This document shows positions 17,431 to 26,266 of a stretch of 64,000 nt of DNA, in pieces. Numbering within the stretch: the stretch's first letter is position 1; each line of letters begins with the position of its first letter. Made by a program: the position numbers and the translations under genes. The notes under the pieces are model-generated. The model saw only the letters and a list, made by a program, of their open reading frames with translations. It did not search any database and was not told the origin of the DNA. Source of the DNA: Pycnococcus provasolii (taxonomy: Eukaryota; Chlorophyta; Pseudoscourfieldiophyceae; Pseudoscourfieldiales); the NCBI GenBank assembly GCA_049487715.1, contig CP150590.1:124001-188000 (forward strand). Direction: 5' to 3'.

Positions 17431-19602
17431 ATGGCGGCCGCTCCCGCTCCCGACGAGCACAACAACATGGTTATGGAAATTGGTGGTGCCGAGTCAGTTG
17501 GTGCTGACTCCGTCTCCCCAGCGGACATCCAAGCGGCGCGTACGTTTTTTACAAACATGCCTGGTTCTGAATCGGCGCGTACTTTGTTTGATTCGCTCGT
17601 CATCAACGGACAGTTCCTTGTGCGTTCGAACCTCAACGGTGTCGAACACAAATATCAGCAGGCTAGCGTTGTGCACACGCTTGCCTACTTTGGCGCGAAC
17701 GCTCATCAGGCGAATGAGGAACGTCTACCTGCGGCTGTGAGCATCCCGACCGGCGCTGGCAAGTCGCGCATCATCTGGGCGCTTGCGGCCGCTTTTAGCC
17801 TGTACGAAGGTGCACCCGCGGGGAAACAAGGACGTACGCTCGTCATTACTCCGAGCATCCGCATCCGAGACGGAGCAAGCGATACGTGGCAACAACTACA
17901 GAACACGGGCGTTCTTGGCGAGGGAACAGGTGGCATCGTTCACCTCGTCCCGAGCACAACCTTCCAGGCAACCGAAGTTCGGCCGGCTCACTGGGTGAGC
18001 GGTATTTTGCAGGACTCTGGCACGCCGACGCCAACGACTGCGTTTCGCGACGCGAAGGTTGTGGTTTGCACGTGGCAAACGCTCAACAAGGTGCTTGAGA
18101 AGGCCAAAGAGCGCTTTCCGGCAGGAGGAGCGCTCGACGGCTTTTTCGCGTCGTGTGGCTTCGCGAACTTCATCGTCGACGAGGCGCACCACCATAGCGC
18201 CAACTCGTACCAGAATCTTGTCAAGATGCTTCAGCCGGATCGCACAGTGCTCCTTTCGGCGTGCTTTGAGCGACTAGACGGGAAAGTCATCAAGAGGCAC
18301 ACCGTCTTCTCGCGACCGCTCACGTGGGCTGAAACCTACCGGCTCGTCAAGCGCACCACGCGCCACGCGTTGGTGTTCGGTGACACAGTCACAATCAACA
18401 ACGTGGAAGTGAAGAAAGGCCAGGACCCTCGAAGCTACACTTGTTGGGAACTCGAGCGTGCGGACGACATTGCTCGTGGGAGGGCTGCCGGCGACAACGA
18501 GGATGATGGCGATGACCCGGACGAGCACGAGGGCGAGGACGAGGAGGACGACGGCGATGACGCGGGTATGCCCACAGTGCCAAAGGCAGTTCGCGATCGC
18601 CTTCGTCGAGCCATCGAAAACAACCCCACGATTCAACGGCGGCTCGCGATGACGACGGTCCGAGCTATCCTCGACAAGAAAAGAGACACGGGTTGCCCCA
18701 TCGCCGGACTGTGCTTTTGCCGCGACCAAAGGCACGCCATGCAGGTGTGCAGTCTCATCCGCTCTCTGCGTATTCCTGGAGCTGATGCCGCGCCAACCTA
18801 CCTTGAGGTCGACTACATGTCGTCGGATCGGGGTGCCGAAAACGACGACGTCATACGTCGTCTGGAGAGTGGCGAACTCGACATCGTGTGCGTCGTGGCC
18901 ATGCTTGGTGAAGGGTATGACTACCCACTCTTCGGCGTCGCGACATTTTTCACGGCACTTGGCAGCAAGGCTCGCAGCAAGGCGTACCAAGCCGCTGGCC
19001 GTATTCTCCGCATCATCCCAAGAAGTCGGGTGCCTGGCACTGTCACCGCCGCGCAGCTCCGCTGTGCGCAGAATGCTGACATATTTTACCTGAAGTGTTC
19101 GTGCATGTCTCGCCTCCTGATGGACATCGGCATCGACAAGAGCGACGAGGTTGTTGATAACGTTGGTGGTGCGCCGGATGGTGGACCGGGCGAAGACGAT
19201 GGCGCTGGTACTGGAGGTGCCCATGCGAGTCAGCGCCGCCGGCTGAACAATGGCACTGTCGACGCGACGTACGCTGAAGAGTGTATTGAGCACCACGCAC
19301 GTGTTGGAGGTCCTGAAGGCGGGATTGCGGCGGGAGTGTATGATCCCACGAATCCAGAGCATGATCTCATCTTCGACGACGCACGGTACAACCAATTGTT
19401 CGCCGATGCGCTTGCGCGCCGCACACACCAGGCTCGGCAGAATTTGACTGAATTGCAGAACCAAAGCGCCGCACAAATCCAAGCCCTGCACGGGTTGAAT
19501 GAGCAGCATGAACGCTTGATGGCACAACACGCGATGATAGGAAGCGATATGCAAGCCGCGCTTGCGGCGTTGACGGCTCGAGCGGGCAACGGCCGGGAAT
19601 GA
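17431..19602 (+). CDS. superfamily 2 DEAH-type helicase/ATPase
   Basis: A 723-residue protein from the ATG at 17431. Motif I is P-T-G-A-G-K-S (residues 106-112), motif II D-E-A-H-H (250-254), motif III S-A-C, a motif V-like M-L-G-E-G-Y-D, and motif VI Q-A-A-G-R-I-L-R (520-527). The order and the 'Y-Q-Q-A-S-V-V' Q-motif-like start match ResIII-type SF2 translocases rather than RNA DEAD-box proteins. A highly acidic Asp/Glu insert (about residues 350-380) separates the two RecA lobes, and the C-terminus is a Gln/Leu coiled coil. It is transcribed divergently from integrase-repeat copy A across the minisatellite and followed 600 bp later by copy B. This suggests one functional cassette, possibly of viral or mobile origin (inference). 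Confidence 0.85.
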   Translation: MAAAPAPDEHNNMVMEIGGAESVGADSVSPADIQAARTFFTNMPGSESARTLFDSLVINGQFLVRSNLNGVEHKYQQASVVHTLAYFGANAHQANEERLPAAVSIPTGAGKSRIIWALAAAFSLYEGAPAGKQGRTLVITPSIRIRDGASDTWQQLQNTGVLGEGTGGIVHLVPSTTFQATEVRPAHWVSGILQDSGTPTPTTAFRDAKVVVCTWQTLNKVLEKAKERFPAGGALDGFFASCGFANFIVDEAHHHSANSYQNLVKMLQPDRTVLLSACFERLDGKVIKRHTVFSRPLTWAETYRLVKRTTRHALVFGDTVTINNVEVKKGQDPRSYTCWELERADDIARGRAAGDNEDDGDDPDEHEGEDEEDDGDDAGMPTVPKAVRDRLRRAIENNPTIQRRLAMTTVRAILDKKRDTGCPIAGLCFCRDQRHAMQVCSLIRSLRIPGADAAPTYLEVDYMSSDRGAENDDVIRRLESGELDIVCVVAMLGEGYDYPLFGVATFFTALGSKARSKAYQAAGRILRIIPRSRVPGTVTAAQLRCAQNADIFYLKCSCMSRLLMDIGIDKSDEVVDNVGGAPDGGPGEDDGAGTGGAHASQRRRLNNGTVDATYAEECIEHHARVGGPEGGIAAGVYDPTNPEHDLIFDDARYNQLFADALARRTHQARQNLTELQNQSAAQIQALHGLNEQHERLMAQHAMIGSDMQAALAALTARAGNGRE

Positions 19603-20202
19603 AGAGAACGTCGAAGATAATGCGCGAGGGCCGAGGAACCGCGGGGACGAGCGAGGTGGTGGCGGCAGTGCGAGGTGGTGGTGGCGGTGCGAGACGGTGG
19701 TGGCTGTGAAGGGTAATGCCGTTGGATCTGAGCATTGCGGCCTTTGCCCAGTTACCCAGTAGCTCAGTTCATTTTTTTTATGATGGGGAAAATGCCGTGT
19801 CCCTTACTACGAACCCTACCCCTCCCCAACAAAACGCCATGCATTATTAAGCTATTGATTGGGCAAAGGACATCGCCAGGCACGGCGTGTGCTCCAAGAT
19901 GATCCAGCGAGCGGCCATAGATGATACGTCGGGAGGAGAAGTCGTTTTTTAAATGCCCTGAATTGAAAACCCTAACATACATTCCGAAAACCTAGGGTTA
20001 CCCGGACGTTCCCGACCATCGGCACGGACGCACATCTGTGTCCGTGATGCCACGTCTCACGTCTCTTGCACCCCTCCGACCCTTCCGACTTCCGGCCGCG
20101 GCCTACAAACTGATGAGAGCAGGTCGCAGCAGAGTGCCGAGTGCAGAGATCAACCCGCCACCTCGGCAACGCATCGCACGCCGCGACACGCGCAGCGATT
20201 CC
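19603..20202. other. intergenic, helicase to copy B
   Basis: Contains GTGGTGGCGGCAGTGCGAGG repeats just after the helicase stop, a T8 run, and lone CCCTAA/TAGGGTT units near 19970-20000. The 55 codons before 20203 are open in the copy B frame and have their own ATG at 20047, but the protein part shared with copy A begins at 20203. Confidence 0.5.
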
Positions 20203-22530
20203 ATGGACGGCCTCGGAACGCGCGACGTCGTTGACCTCACGCTGGACGAATACAACGAAGATGCGCGCGATGACATCAACACGCACAGTGCACGTGCGCA
20301 TCAACTTAAGACAACGACGCAAACACGCGACGCATCAGCGCCAGCTCGTGCGATGAAGCAGCCCGCGCAACAGGCCAGCGCAACGGCGATGGCCACACAA
20401 GATGGCAAGGCGAGGCCGACTGCACGCGTTGCGCCTCCTGCGAAGAATGTACCTCAGACCAACAAGAGAGGCGCGGAGACGATCAGTGCTGAGAACGCAA
20501 ACAAAAAACGGCGTACTGACGCACAGTCCGATGACGCACGTGCGAGTACGGCGACGACGACGGACCTGCCAAGCGTGCACCCCGATATCCTGCGCGTTCT
20601 CAAACACGACGTCAAGCCGACCGACGCGGACGTGCGTTGGCTTCAGCAGCTAGGACACGTAAGTGCGCTGACGGCCTTCGAGCGTGAGGCGTGCTTCGCC
20701 GGTCTTCTCGCTGCTCTGGAGAAGGCGTTGGAGTTATCCAGCAGTATGGACGTCGAACGCACGTTGGATCGCGTGCGAGCGGCGCACGTCGCGTCAATTC
20801 TGCTGGAGGCGTATGCGGCGCTCTGGGCATCGCCGACGGACTACGAGCTTCACGTGTGCGCGGGTATGCTTCGCGAGTCCGAGTCGAACTATTCGTTTGC
20901 AGTGAGGCATGCCCGCATCGATATGGAGTTTCGTTCTTTCGAGGACGCGCGCACGTATGTGCGCACACTCGGCCTGAAGAGCAAGGAGGATTGGGAGGCG
21001 TGGAGCAAGTCAGGCGACCGACCGCATGACATCCCGAGCGCTCCTAATAGGACGTACAAGGAATCAGGCTGGATCTCGTACCCCGACTTCCTCGGATACA
21101 ACGTGGGCAAGGTGTCTGGCGAATATCGCAGCTTCGAGGATGCGCGCGTGTACGTGCGTACGCTCGGTATGAAGAGCCAGAAGGAGTGGAAGGCGTGGAG
21201 TTTGTCAGGCGCGCGACCGCACGACATTCCGGGCAAACCTGAGGCAACGTACAAGTCATCGGGCTGGACGTCTTTGGGCGACTTCCTCGGATACAACGAC
21301 GGCAATGTGGCTGGCGAATATCGCAGCTTCGAGGATGCGCGCGAGTACGCGCGCACGCTCGGTCTGAAGAGCCGGGATGCGTGGAGGGAGTGGATCAAGT
21401 CAGGTGCGTGCCCGCACGACATTCCAAGCGCTCCTGATAAGATGTACAAGTCATCGGGATGGATATCGTATGGCGACTTCCTCGGATGCAAGATGCGCAA
21501 GCAGGCTGAGAAACCAAAAGAGTCAAAGTTTCGCAGCTTCGAGGATGCGTGTGCGTACGTGCGCACGCTTGGTCTGAAGAGCCAGAAGGAGTGGGAGACG
21601 TGGAGGAAGTCAGGCGCGCGACCGCACGACATTCCGAGCCATCCTAATGATGCGTACAAAACATCGGGCTGGCTATCGTACGGCGACTTCCTCGGATACG
21701 CGGACGGCAAGGGTGCGCGTGGCTCGTTTCGCAGCTTCGAGGATGCGCGCGCGTTCGTGCACACGCTCAGTCTGAAGAACCGAGAGGGGTGGAATTCGTG
21801 GAGTGCATCAGGCGCGAGGCCGCCCGACATTCCGAGCCACCCTGAGACGGCGTACAAGAAGTCAGGCTGGACGTCGTACCCCGACTTCCTCGGATACGCG
21901 GAGGGCAAGGTGGCTGGGTCGTATCGCAGCTTCGAGGATGCTCGCACATACGTGCACACGCTCAGCCTGAAGAGCTATAGGAAGTGGAGGGAGTGGAGTG
22001 CGTCAGGCGCCCGAACGCACGACATTCCGGCCAATCCTGATAAGGCGTACAAATCAATTGGCTGGACATCTTACGGCGACTTCCTCGGGTACTCGATTGG
22101 CAATGTGGCAGGCTCGTATCGCTCGTTCGAGGATGCGCGCGAATACGTGCGCACGCTTGGTCTGAAGGGCGCGAGGGAGTGGGAGACGTGGAGTGCATCA
22201 GGCGCGCGACCGCACGATATTCCGAGCACTCCTCAGACAACGTACAAGTCATCGGGCTGGACGTCATACGGCGACTTCCTCGGGTACGCGATTGGCAAGG
22301 TGGCTGGCTCGTATCGCAGCTTCGAGGATGCGCGCGCGTATGTGCGCACACTCGGTGTTAATAGCCGAGAGGAGTGGAGGGCGTGGATTAAGTCAGGAGA
22401 CCGACCGTACGACATTCCGGCCAATCCTGAGCAGACGTACAAGGAATCTGGCTGGACATCTTTGGGCGACTTCCTCGGATACGACATGGGCAAGGTGGCA
22501 AAGACCTTAAAGCGCAAAGTGCGCGCGTAA
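20203..22530 (+). CDS. nuclear integrase-repeat (PF14882-like) protein, copy B, 8 repeats
   Basis: A 775-residue paralogue of copy A in opposite orientation. It keeps the same plan: D-V-V-D-L-T-L-D-E near the N-terminus (SUMO-interaction-like), K-R-G-A-E ... N-K-K-R-R nuclear signal, the shared helical domain (S-V-H-P-D-I-L-R-V-L-K onwards), then eight repeats instead of six and an L-K-R-K-V-R-A tail. Long stretches of the helical domain are nearly identical to copy A at the DNA level, so the duplication is recent. The ATG at 20203 aligns with the copy A start; an upstream ATG (20047) would add 52 residues with no counterpart in copy A. Repeats differ most in the residues after L-G-L-K-S and between D-I-P and S-G-W. 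Function unknown. Confidence 0.8.
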   Translation: MDGLGTRDVVDLTLDEYNEDARDDINTHSARAHQLKTTTQTRDASAPARAMKQPAQQASATAMATQDGKARPTARVAPPAKNVPQTNKRGAETISAENANKKRRTDAQSDDARASTATTTDLPSVHPDILRVLKHDVKPTDADVRWLQQLGHVSALTAFEREACFAGLLAALEKALELSSSMDVERTLDRVRAAHVASILLEAYAALWASPTDYELHVCAGMLRESESNYSFAVRHARIDMEFRSFEDARTYVRTLGLKSKEDWEAWSKSGDRPHDIPSAPNRTYKESGWISYPDFLGYNVGKVSGEYRSFEDARVYVRTLGMKSQKEWKAWSLSGARPHDIPGKPEATYKSSGWTSLGDFLGYNDGNVAGEYRSFEDAREYARTLGLKSRDAWREWIKSGACPHDIPSAPDKMYKSSGWISYGDFLGCKMRKQAEKPKESKFRSFEDACAYVRTLGLKSQKEWETWRKSGARPHDIPSHPNDAYKTSGWLSYGDFLGYADGKGARGSFRSFEDARAFVHTLSLKNREGWNSWSASGARPPDIPSHPETAYKKSGWTSYPDFLGYAEGKVAGSYRSFEDARTYVHTLSLKSYRKWREWSASGARTHDIPANPDKAYKSIGWTSYGDFLGYSIGNVAGSYRSFEDAREYVRTLGLKGAREWETWSASGARPHDIPSTPQTTYKSSGWTSYGDFLGYAIGKVAGSYRSFEDARAYVRTLGVNSREEWRAWIKSGDRPYDIPANPEQTYKESGWTSLGDFLGYDMGKVAKTLKRKVRA

Positions 22531-22580
22531 TCAATCAGTCAAGAAGTAAACAACAAACAACTTAGAACGAATGACTTTGC

Positions 22581-22823
22581 TATGAGCGCCAGTAATGGCG
22601 GTCGTGAAGAGTTGAAGGTTAGGCGAAGAATGATTGTTACTAAAGGTAGAAACGCGGAGCGAGCACAGATGCGAGCGCCGCGAGCACGTCCTGAGATGCT
22701 GGCGGCAGATCAAGACGTGGCAGTCAAGACGTAGTCGGGTGGTCAAGACGTAATCGGTTAGAAAAGGGGGTTTGAAAGGGTTGAGTCGGTTAGGGGTTAG
22801 CAACGGTCACCGTGCCGGTGACA
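22581..22823 (-). repeat. 3' LTR
   Basis: 243 bp, identical by eye to the copy at 24632. It includes three TCAAGACGT repeats and a GGTCACCGTGCCGGTGACA palindrome at one end. Confidence 0.93.
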
Positions 22824-22842
22824 CTCGCCCCTCCCCTCTGGT

Positions 22843-24630
22843 TTAGATTGAGCCCAGGTTCCAGCGAGCGAAGTATTCCTGGGTGATCTTTTTGCCCTTG
22901 AGCAGCGCGTCAGGAAGCGACACTGTGAGAGGGAGGTGACCGAGCGGGAAGTCGTGCCACTTCACGGTCAGCTCGTACTGCATGCCCCTGCCGCGTAGTC
23001 GCTTGTGCGCGAGGATTTGCTCGATGCGTAGCGGCGGGTCGATGACAGGAGTATAGTGCGTGGTCTGGCGAAGCTCACCGGCGGCGCGCAGGTGCTCACT
23101 GTGCCACACGGGATGCGCGCCCCAGTTGGCTGGCAGCTCCAAGCGGAATGTCGTGGGCGATCGCACCTCGGCGATTTTGTAAGGCCCCAGCCAGCGTGGA
23201 GCCGTCTTACTGAGGTTGAACGGGGCTGAGCTGAGCCACACGCGATCGCCCTCCTTGTAAGTTGGTGCTGGAGGATGCGATGTATCCCACGACGAGATGC
23301 TAGCCGCAGCAGCGTCGGTTGTGTGGCGGCGAGCTGCCTCGAGAGTCGCCTGCTGGGTGAGGAAGAAAGCGAGCGCGGCGGTATCCGGAGGCTGCTCATC
23401 GGCGTCGTGCCATTCACCGAGTGGAGAACGTGGGTGATGCCCATAGCCGAGCATAAAGGCGGAGCATCCAGTCGTCGAGCAGACGGCATTGTTCAGCGCG
23501 AACTCAACGAGATCAATCATTTCATCCCATCGATTCGCGAGCGCCGGTAGAAGCGAGCGCAGCACCTTAAGCGCGAGGCGGTTGACGGACTCGGCTGCAT
23601 CTGGTTGCGGATGGTAACCCGATGTCATGGCAGAGCGACAACCTAGCAGAGCCATCAGGTCCTTCCAGAACTCGCTGATAAATCGCGGATCTCGATCGCT
23701 GATGATTTTCTGCGGCAAGCCCCAGCCCGGGCTGAAGACGTGTTTGCGGAATAGCAGTGCCGTCTGCTGGGCGTTCGCCGTCTCTGTGGTAGCTATGAGC
23801 TTGACAAGTCTCGTGCTGCGGTCGGTTACGGTAAGAATGGTATCGTTGCCGTGTTTCGTCTTCGGAAGATGGCCGAGGAAATCCATCGCTATGACGGAAA
23901 ATCGCGTCGTCGGATGAGGCACCGGCTGGAGGATGCCGGGGGTCCGTGACGACGACGGGCGGTTCTTGTTGGCTGCGCAGACGGGGCAGCTGGCGATGAA
24001 GTCTCGAACGTGCTCGCGCATGTTGATCCAGAGGTAGTTTCTCATGAGCAATTCCACCGTGGAGTCAGCGCCGCGGTGCCCGACGAGCGGAAGTTCATGG
24101 TGCAGGGCGATGAGGAATTGCTGCGAGACTCGATCTGCAACGATGAGTCGGCTGCGCTTGGTGTCGTCGTATGTCAAGCCGCGGATGCTGTGCCACTTGC
24201 GTTGCACTCGAAGTCGCTGCAGTTCCTCGTCGTCGTTGCAAGCGCGCAAGCGGGACAGCACGTCGACGTGGCGCGGTGCAGTGGAAGAGGCTGACGCGTC
24301 TGCGACGAAGTCGTGCGTTGCGTCCGGTGTGGCGTCGGCCGGTTCTGCGTCGACGGCGTTGAGCGCTGGGGAAACCTGCGTCGCTGGACGACTCAAGCAA
24401 TCGACTGCCTTCAGAAGTTCCGACGAGCCTGGTAGGTACCTGATAACAGGCATATACTCCTGCAGTTCGACGATCCAGCGCGCCTGACGCGGTATTGGAT
24501 CGGTAAGTTCCATGAGCGTCTGTAGACTGCGATGATCCGAGAAGACGTACAACGTACAGCCGTTGTGCACGTAACAACGCCACTTCTTGACGTTGTCAAC
24601 GATAGCCAGGGCTTCATGCGTGTCCACCAA
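22843..24630 (-). CDS. truncated Ty3/gypsy Pol: RNase H end, integrase, chromodomain-like tail
   Basis: A 595-codon frame. Residues 1-80 are the second half of RNase H (H-E-A-L-A-I-V ... F-S-D-H-R-S-L ... D-C-L-S-R-P). Residues 170-225 are the H-H-C-C zinc finger (H-H-E-L, G-H-R-G, C-P-V-C). Residues 240-400 are the integrase core with catalytic Asp in A-M-D-F-L-G, Asp in S-D-R-D-P-R-F and Glu in A-E-S-V-N-R. A GPY/F module follows (R-W-L-G-P-Y-K-I), then a C-terminal part (I-E-Q-I-L ... Y-E-L-T-V-K-W) like a degenerate chromodomain. The frame is undamaged, but with no start of its own and no RT the element could only move in trans. The first in-frame ATGs are in the RNase H part. Confidence 0.9.
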   Translation of the reverse strand: MVDTHEALAIVDNVKKWRCYVHNGCTLYVFSDHRSLQTLMELTDPIPRQARWIVELQEYMPVIRYLPGSSELLKAVDCLSRPATQVSPALNAVDAEPADATPDATHDFVADASASSTAPRHVDVLSRLRACNDDEELQRLRVQRKWHSIRGLTYDDTKRSRLIVADRVSQQFLIALHHELPLVGHRGADSTVELLMRNYLWINMREHVRDFIASCPVCAANKNRPSSSRTPGILQPVPHPTTRFSVIAMDFLGHLPKTKHGNDTILTVTDRSTRLVKLIATTETANAQQTALLFRKHVFSPGWGLPQKIISDRDPRFISEFWKDLMALLGCRSAMTSGYHPQPDAAESVNRLALKVLRSLLPALANRWDEMIDLVEFALNNAVCSTTGCSAFMLGYGHHPRSPLGEWHDADEQPPDTAALAFFLTQQATLEAARRHTTDAAAASISSWDTSHPPAPTYKEGDRVWLSSAPFNLSKTAPRWLGPYKIAEVRSPTTFRLELPANWGAHPVWHSEHLRAAGELRQTTHYTPVIDPPLRIEQILAHKRLRGRGMQYELTVKWHDFPLGHLPLTVSLPDALLKGKKITQEYFARWNLGSI

Positions 24631-24631
24631 G

Positions 24632-24874
24632 TATGAGCGCCAGTAATGGCGGTCGTGAAGAGTTGAAGGTTAGGCGAAGAATGATTGTTACTAAAGGTAG
24701 AAACGCGGAGCGAGCACAGATGCGAGCGCCGCGAGCACGTCCTGAGATGCTGGCGGCAGATCAAGACGTGGCAGTCAAGACGTAGTCGGGTGGTCAAGAC
24801 GTAATCGGTTAGAAAAGGGGGTTTGAAAGGGTTGAGTCGGTTAGGGGTTAGCAACGGTCACCGTGCCGGTGACA
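24632..24874 (-). repeat. 5' LTR
   Basis: Direct repeat of the 3' LTR. The pol fragment begins one base inside it, which marks the deletion junction. Confidence 0.93.
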
Positions 24875-24878
24875 TTGC

Positions 24879-25463
24879 GGATAAAACATAATATTCACCC
24901 ACAACAAGTCCACACTGAAACGAACGTTTGCGTCACTTTGCCTGAATCAACTTCTATAGGACAAGTACTAATAGAGACAGGTACAGTACTAGACCCTGCC
25001 CACCTGGCAGCCTGGTGCCCAGCCCACCTTCCCCTTGGTCCTATCGAATCCCTCGGGATCCCATCCCACGTTGAACTGAACACCCCCGGGGGATAACCAA
25101 CCCTCGCTCTCCGCAGAGCTCTCCGCATCTCTCGGTTCTCCCTACCCGCGGGGGGGTAGTCTGCTCTCGGAGTCTCTGCTCTCCCCTGTCACCTGTTCTC
25201 CCCGTGGTACCCTAAAAATATACCTTGATTTCTCTGCTCTCCCCCCAAGCAAGAGAGAGCATTATTCCAAGCTCCCGTCCAGTCCAGTCCCCCCCAGGCA
25301 CCCGAACGATTTCTCAGCTTCCCCCAGAGACCCCCTCGCCTCTGAACTGAGCACCCGCACGTGCACGCACGCACGCGGCCAAGACAAGCTTTCCCTTCAT
25401 CAAAGTTGTCATTCTCACAGTTGTTCAAGCCATCACATCACAAGAGAGAGGCAAGCTTCCCTT
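24879..25463. other. intergenic, no gene seen
   Basis: Pyrimidine-rich spacer with CTCTGCTCTCCCC and CTCTCCGCAGAGC repeats and no credible open frame. Confidence 0.5.
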
Positions 25464-25568
25464 AAGCAGCTTCGCACACAACACTCAAGCAGCTTCGCAC
25501 AAAACACTCAAGCAGCTTCGCACAAAACACTCAAGCAGCTTTGCACAAAACACTCAAGTAGCTTGCAC
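25464..25568. repeat. 23-bp tandem repeat, ~4.5 copies
   Basis: Unit AAGCAGCTTCGCACAAAACA plus CTC, repeated head to tail 45 bp before the start of integrase-repeat copy C. It may act as leader or upstream sequence for that short gene. Confidence 0.9.
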
Positions 25569-25612
25569 ACGTTCACTCTTGCCAGCACGCGTTCATTCAC
25601 ATTCACATTCAC

Positions 25613-26035
25613 ATGGAGTTTCTTCCTTTCGAGGATGCGCGCGAATACGCTCGCACGCTCGGCCTGAGGAGCCATGAGGAGTGGCGTGCGTGGAGCGCGC
25701 CAGCCGTGCGTCCGCACGACATTCCAAACAGTCCTGATGTGACGTACGCGTCATCGGGCTGGACGTCCTACCCCGACTTCCTCGGATACGCGGACGGCCA
25801 AGGTGCGCGCGGCTCGTTTCGCAGCTTCGAGGATGCGCGCGCGTTCGTGCGCACGCTCGGTCTGAAGAGCAAGGGGGAATGGCAGGCGTGGAGCAAGTCA
25901 GGCGCGCGACCGCACGACATTCCAGGCAATCCTGAGCAGACGTACAAGGAATCAGAATGGACGTCTTGGGGCGACTTCCTCGGATATGATATTGGCAAGG
26001 TGGCGAATACCTTGAAGCGCAAAGTGCGCGCGTAA
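25613..26035 (+). CDS. integrase-repeat protein, copy C, 2 repeats only
   Basis: 140 residues starting M-E-F-L-P-F-E-D-A-R. The Met corresponds exactly to the internal Met of the D-M-E-F junction where the repeats begin in copies A and B. So copy C lacks the SUMO-motif region, nuclear signal and helical domain, keeping only two repeats and the L-K-R-K-V-R-A tail. The frame is intact and the ATG context (ATTCACATGG) reasonable. It may be a functional mini-protein able to compete with the longer paralogues, or a 5'-truncated duplicate that fell in frame by chance. It lies 230 bp upstream of the NLR-like gene on the same strand. Confidence 0.65.
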   Translation: MEFLPFEDAREYARTLGLRSHEEWRAWSAPAVRPHDIPNSPDVTYASSGWTSYPDFLGYADGQGARGSFRSFEDARAFVRTLGLKSKGEWQAWSKSGARPHDIPGNPEQTYKESEWTSWGDFLGYDIGKVANTLKRKVRA

Positions 26036-26266
26036 TCATTCATTCACACAACAAGTAACCAACCAACCAACGAACAAACGAACGAACTATTTTTCTGGTG
26101 CACACGTTGTTGCGTTTTGCGTTTTGAGGGAGGGGCGGAAATCATCTCCCTCGGACGAATCCCGTCCCTGTTGTCATTGCGAAGAAACACTCGGAACACT
26201 CGACTCGGAACTAACTAAACGTTGCTCGAGGAAGCTCGGAGGACTCCAGGCAGTGACTCACTCACC

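Larger units (their letters stand above)
22581..24874 (-). mobile_element. Ty3/gypsy LTR retrotransposon, internally deleted
   Basis: Two apparently identical 243-bp direct repeats (22581-22823 and 24632-24874) flank a minus-strand pol fragment. TTGC occurs on both outer sides (22577-22580, 24875-24878), a probable 4-bp target duplication. In the element's sense the LTR starts TGTCACCGGC. A purine tract (GAGGGGAGGGGCGAG, complement of 22824-22838) abuts the 3' LTR as expected of a polypurine tract. The internal region begins directly inside the RNase H domain: gag, protease, reverse transcriptase and primer-binding site are missing. It lies 50 bp after the stop of integrase-repeat copy B. Confidence 0.92.

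Noticed and set aside
22583-22823. Canonical TG...CA LTR boundaries two bases further in
   Set aside because: With those ends the flanks do not match; including TA gives a TTGC duplication, although 4 bp is short and could be chance.
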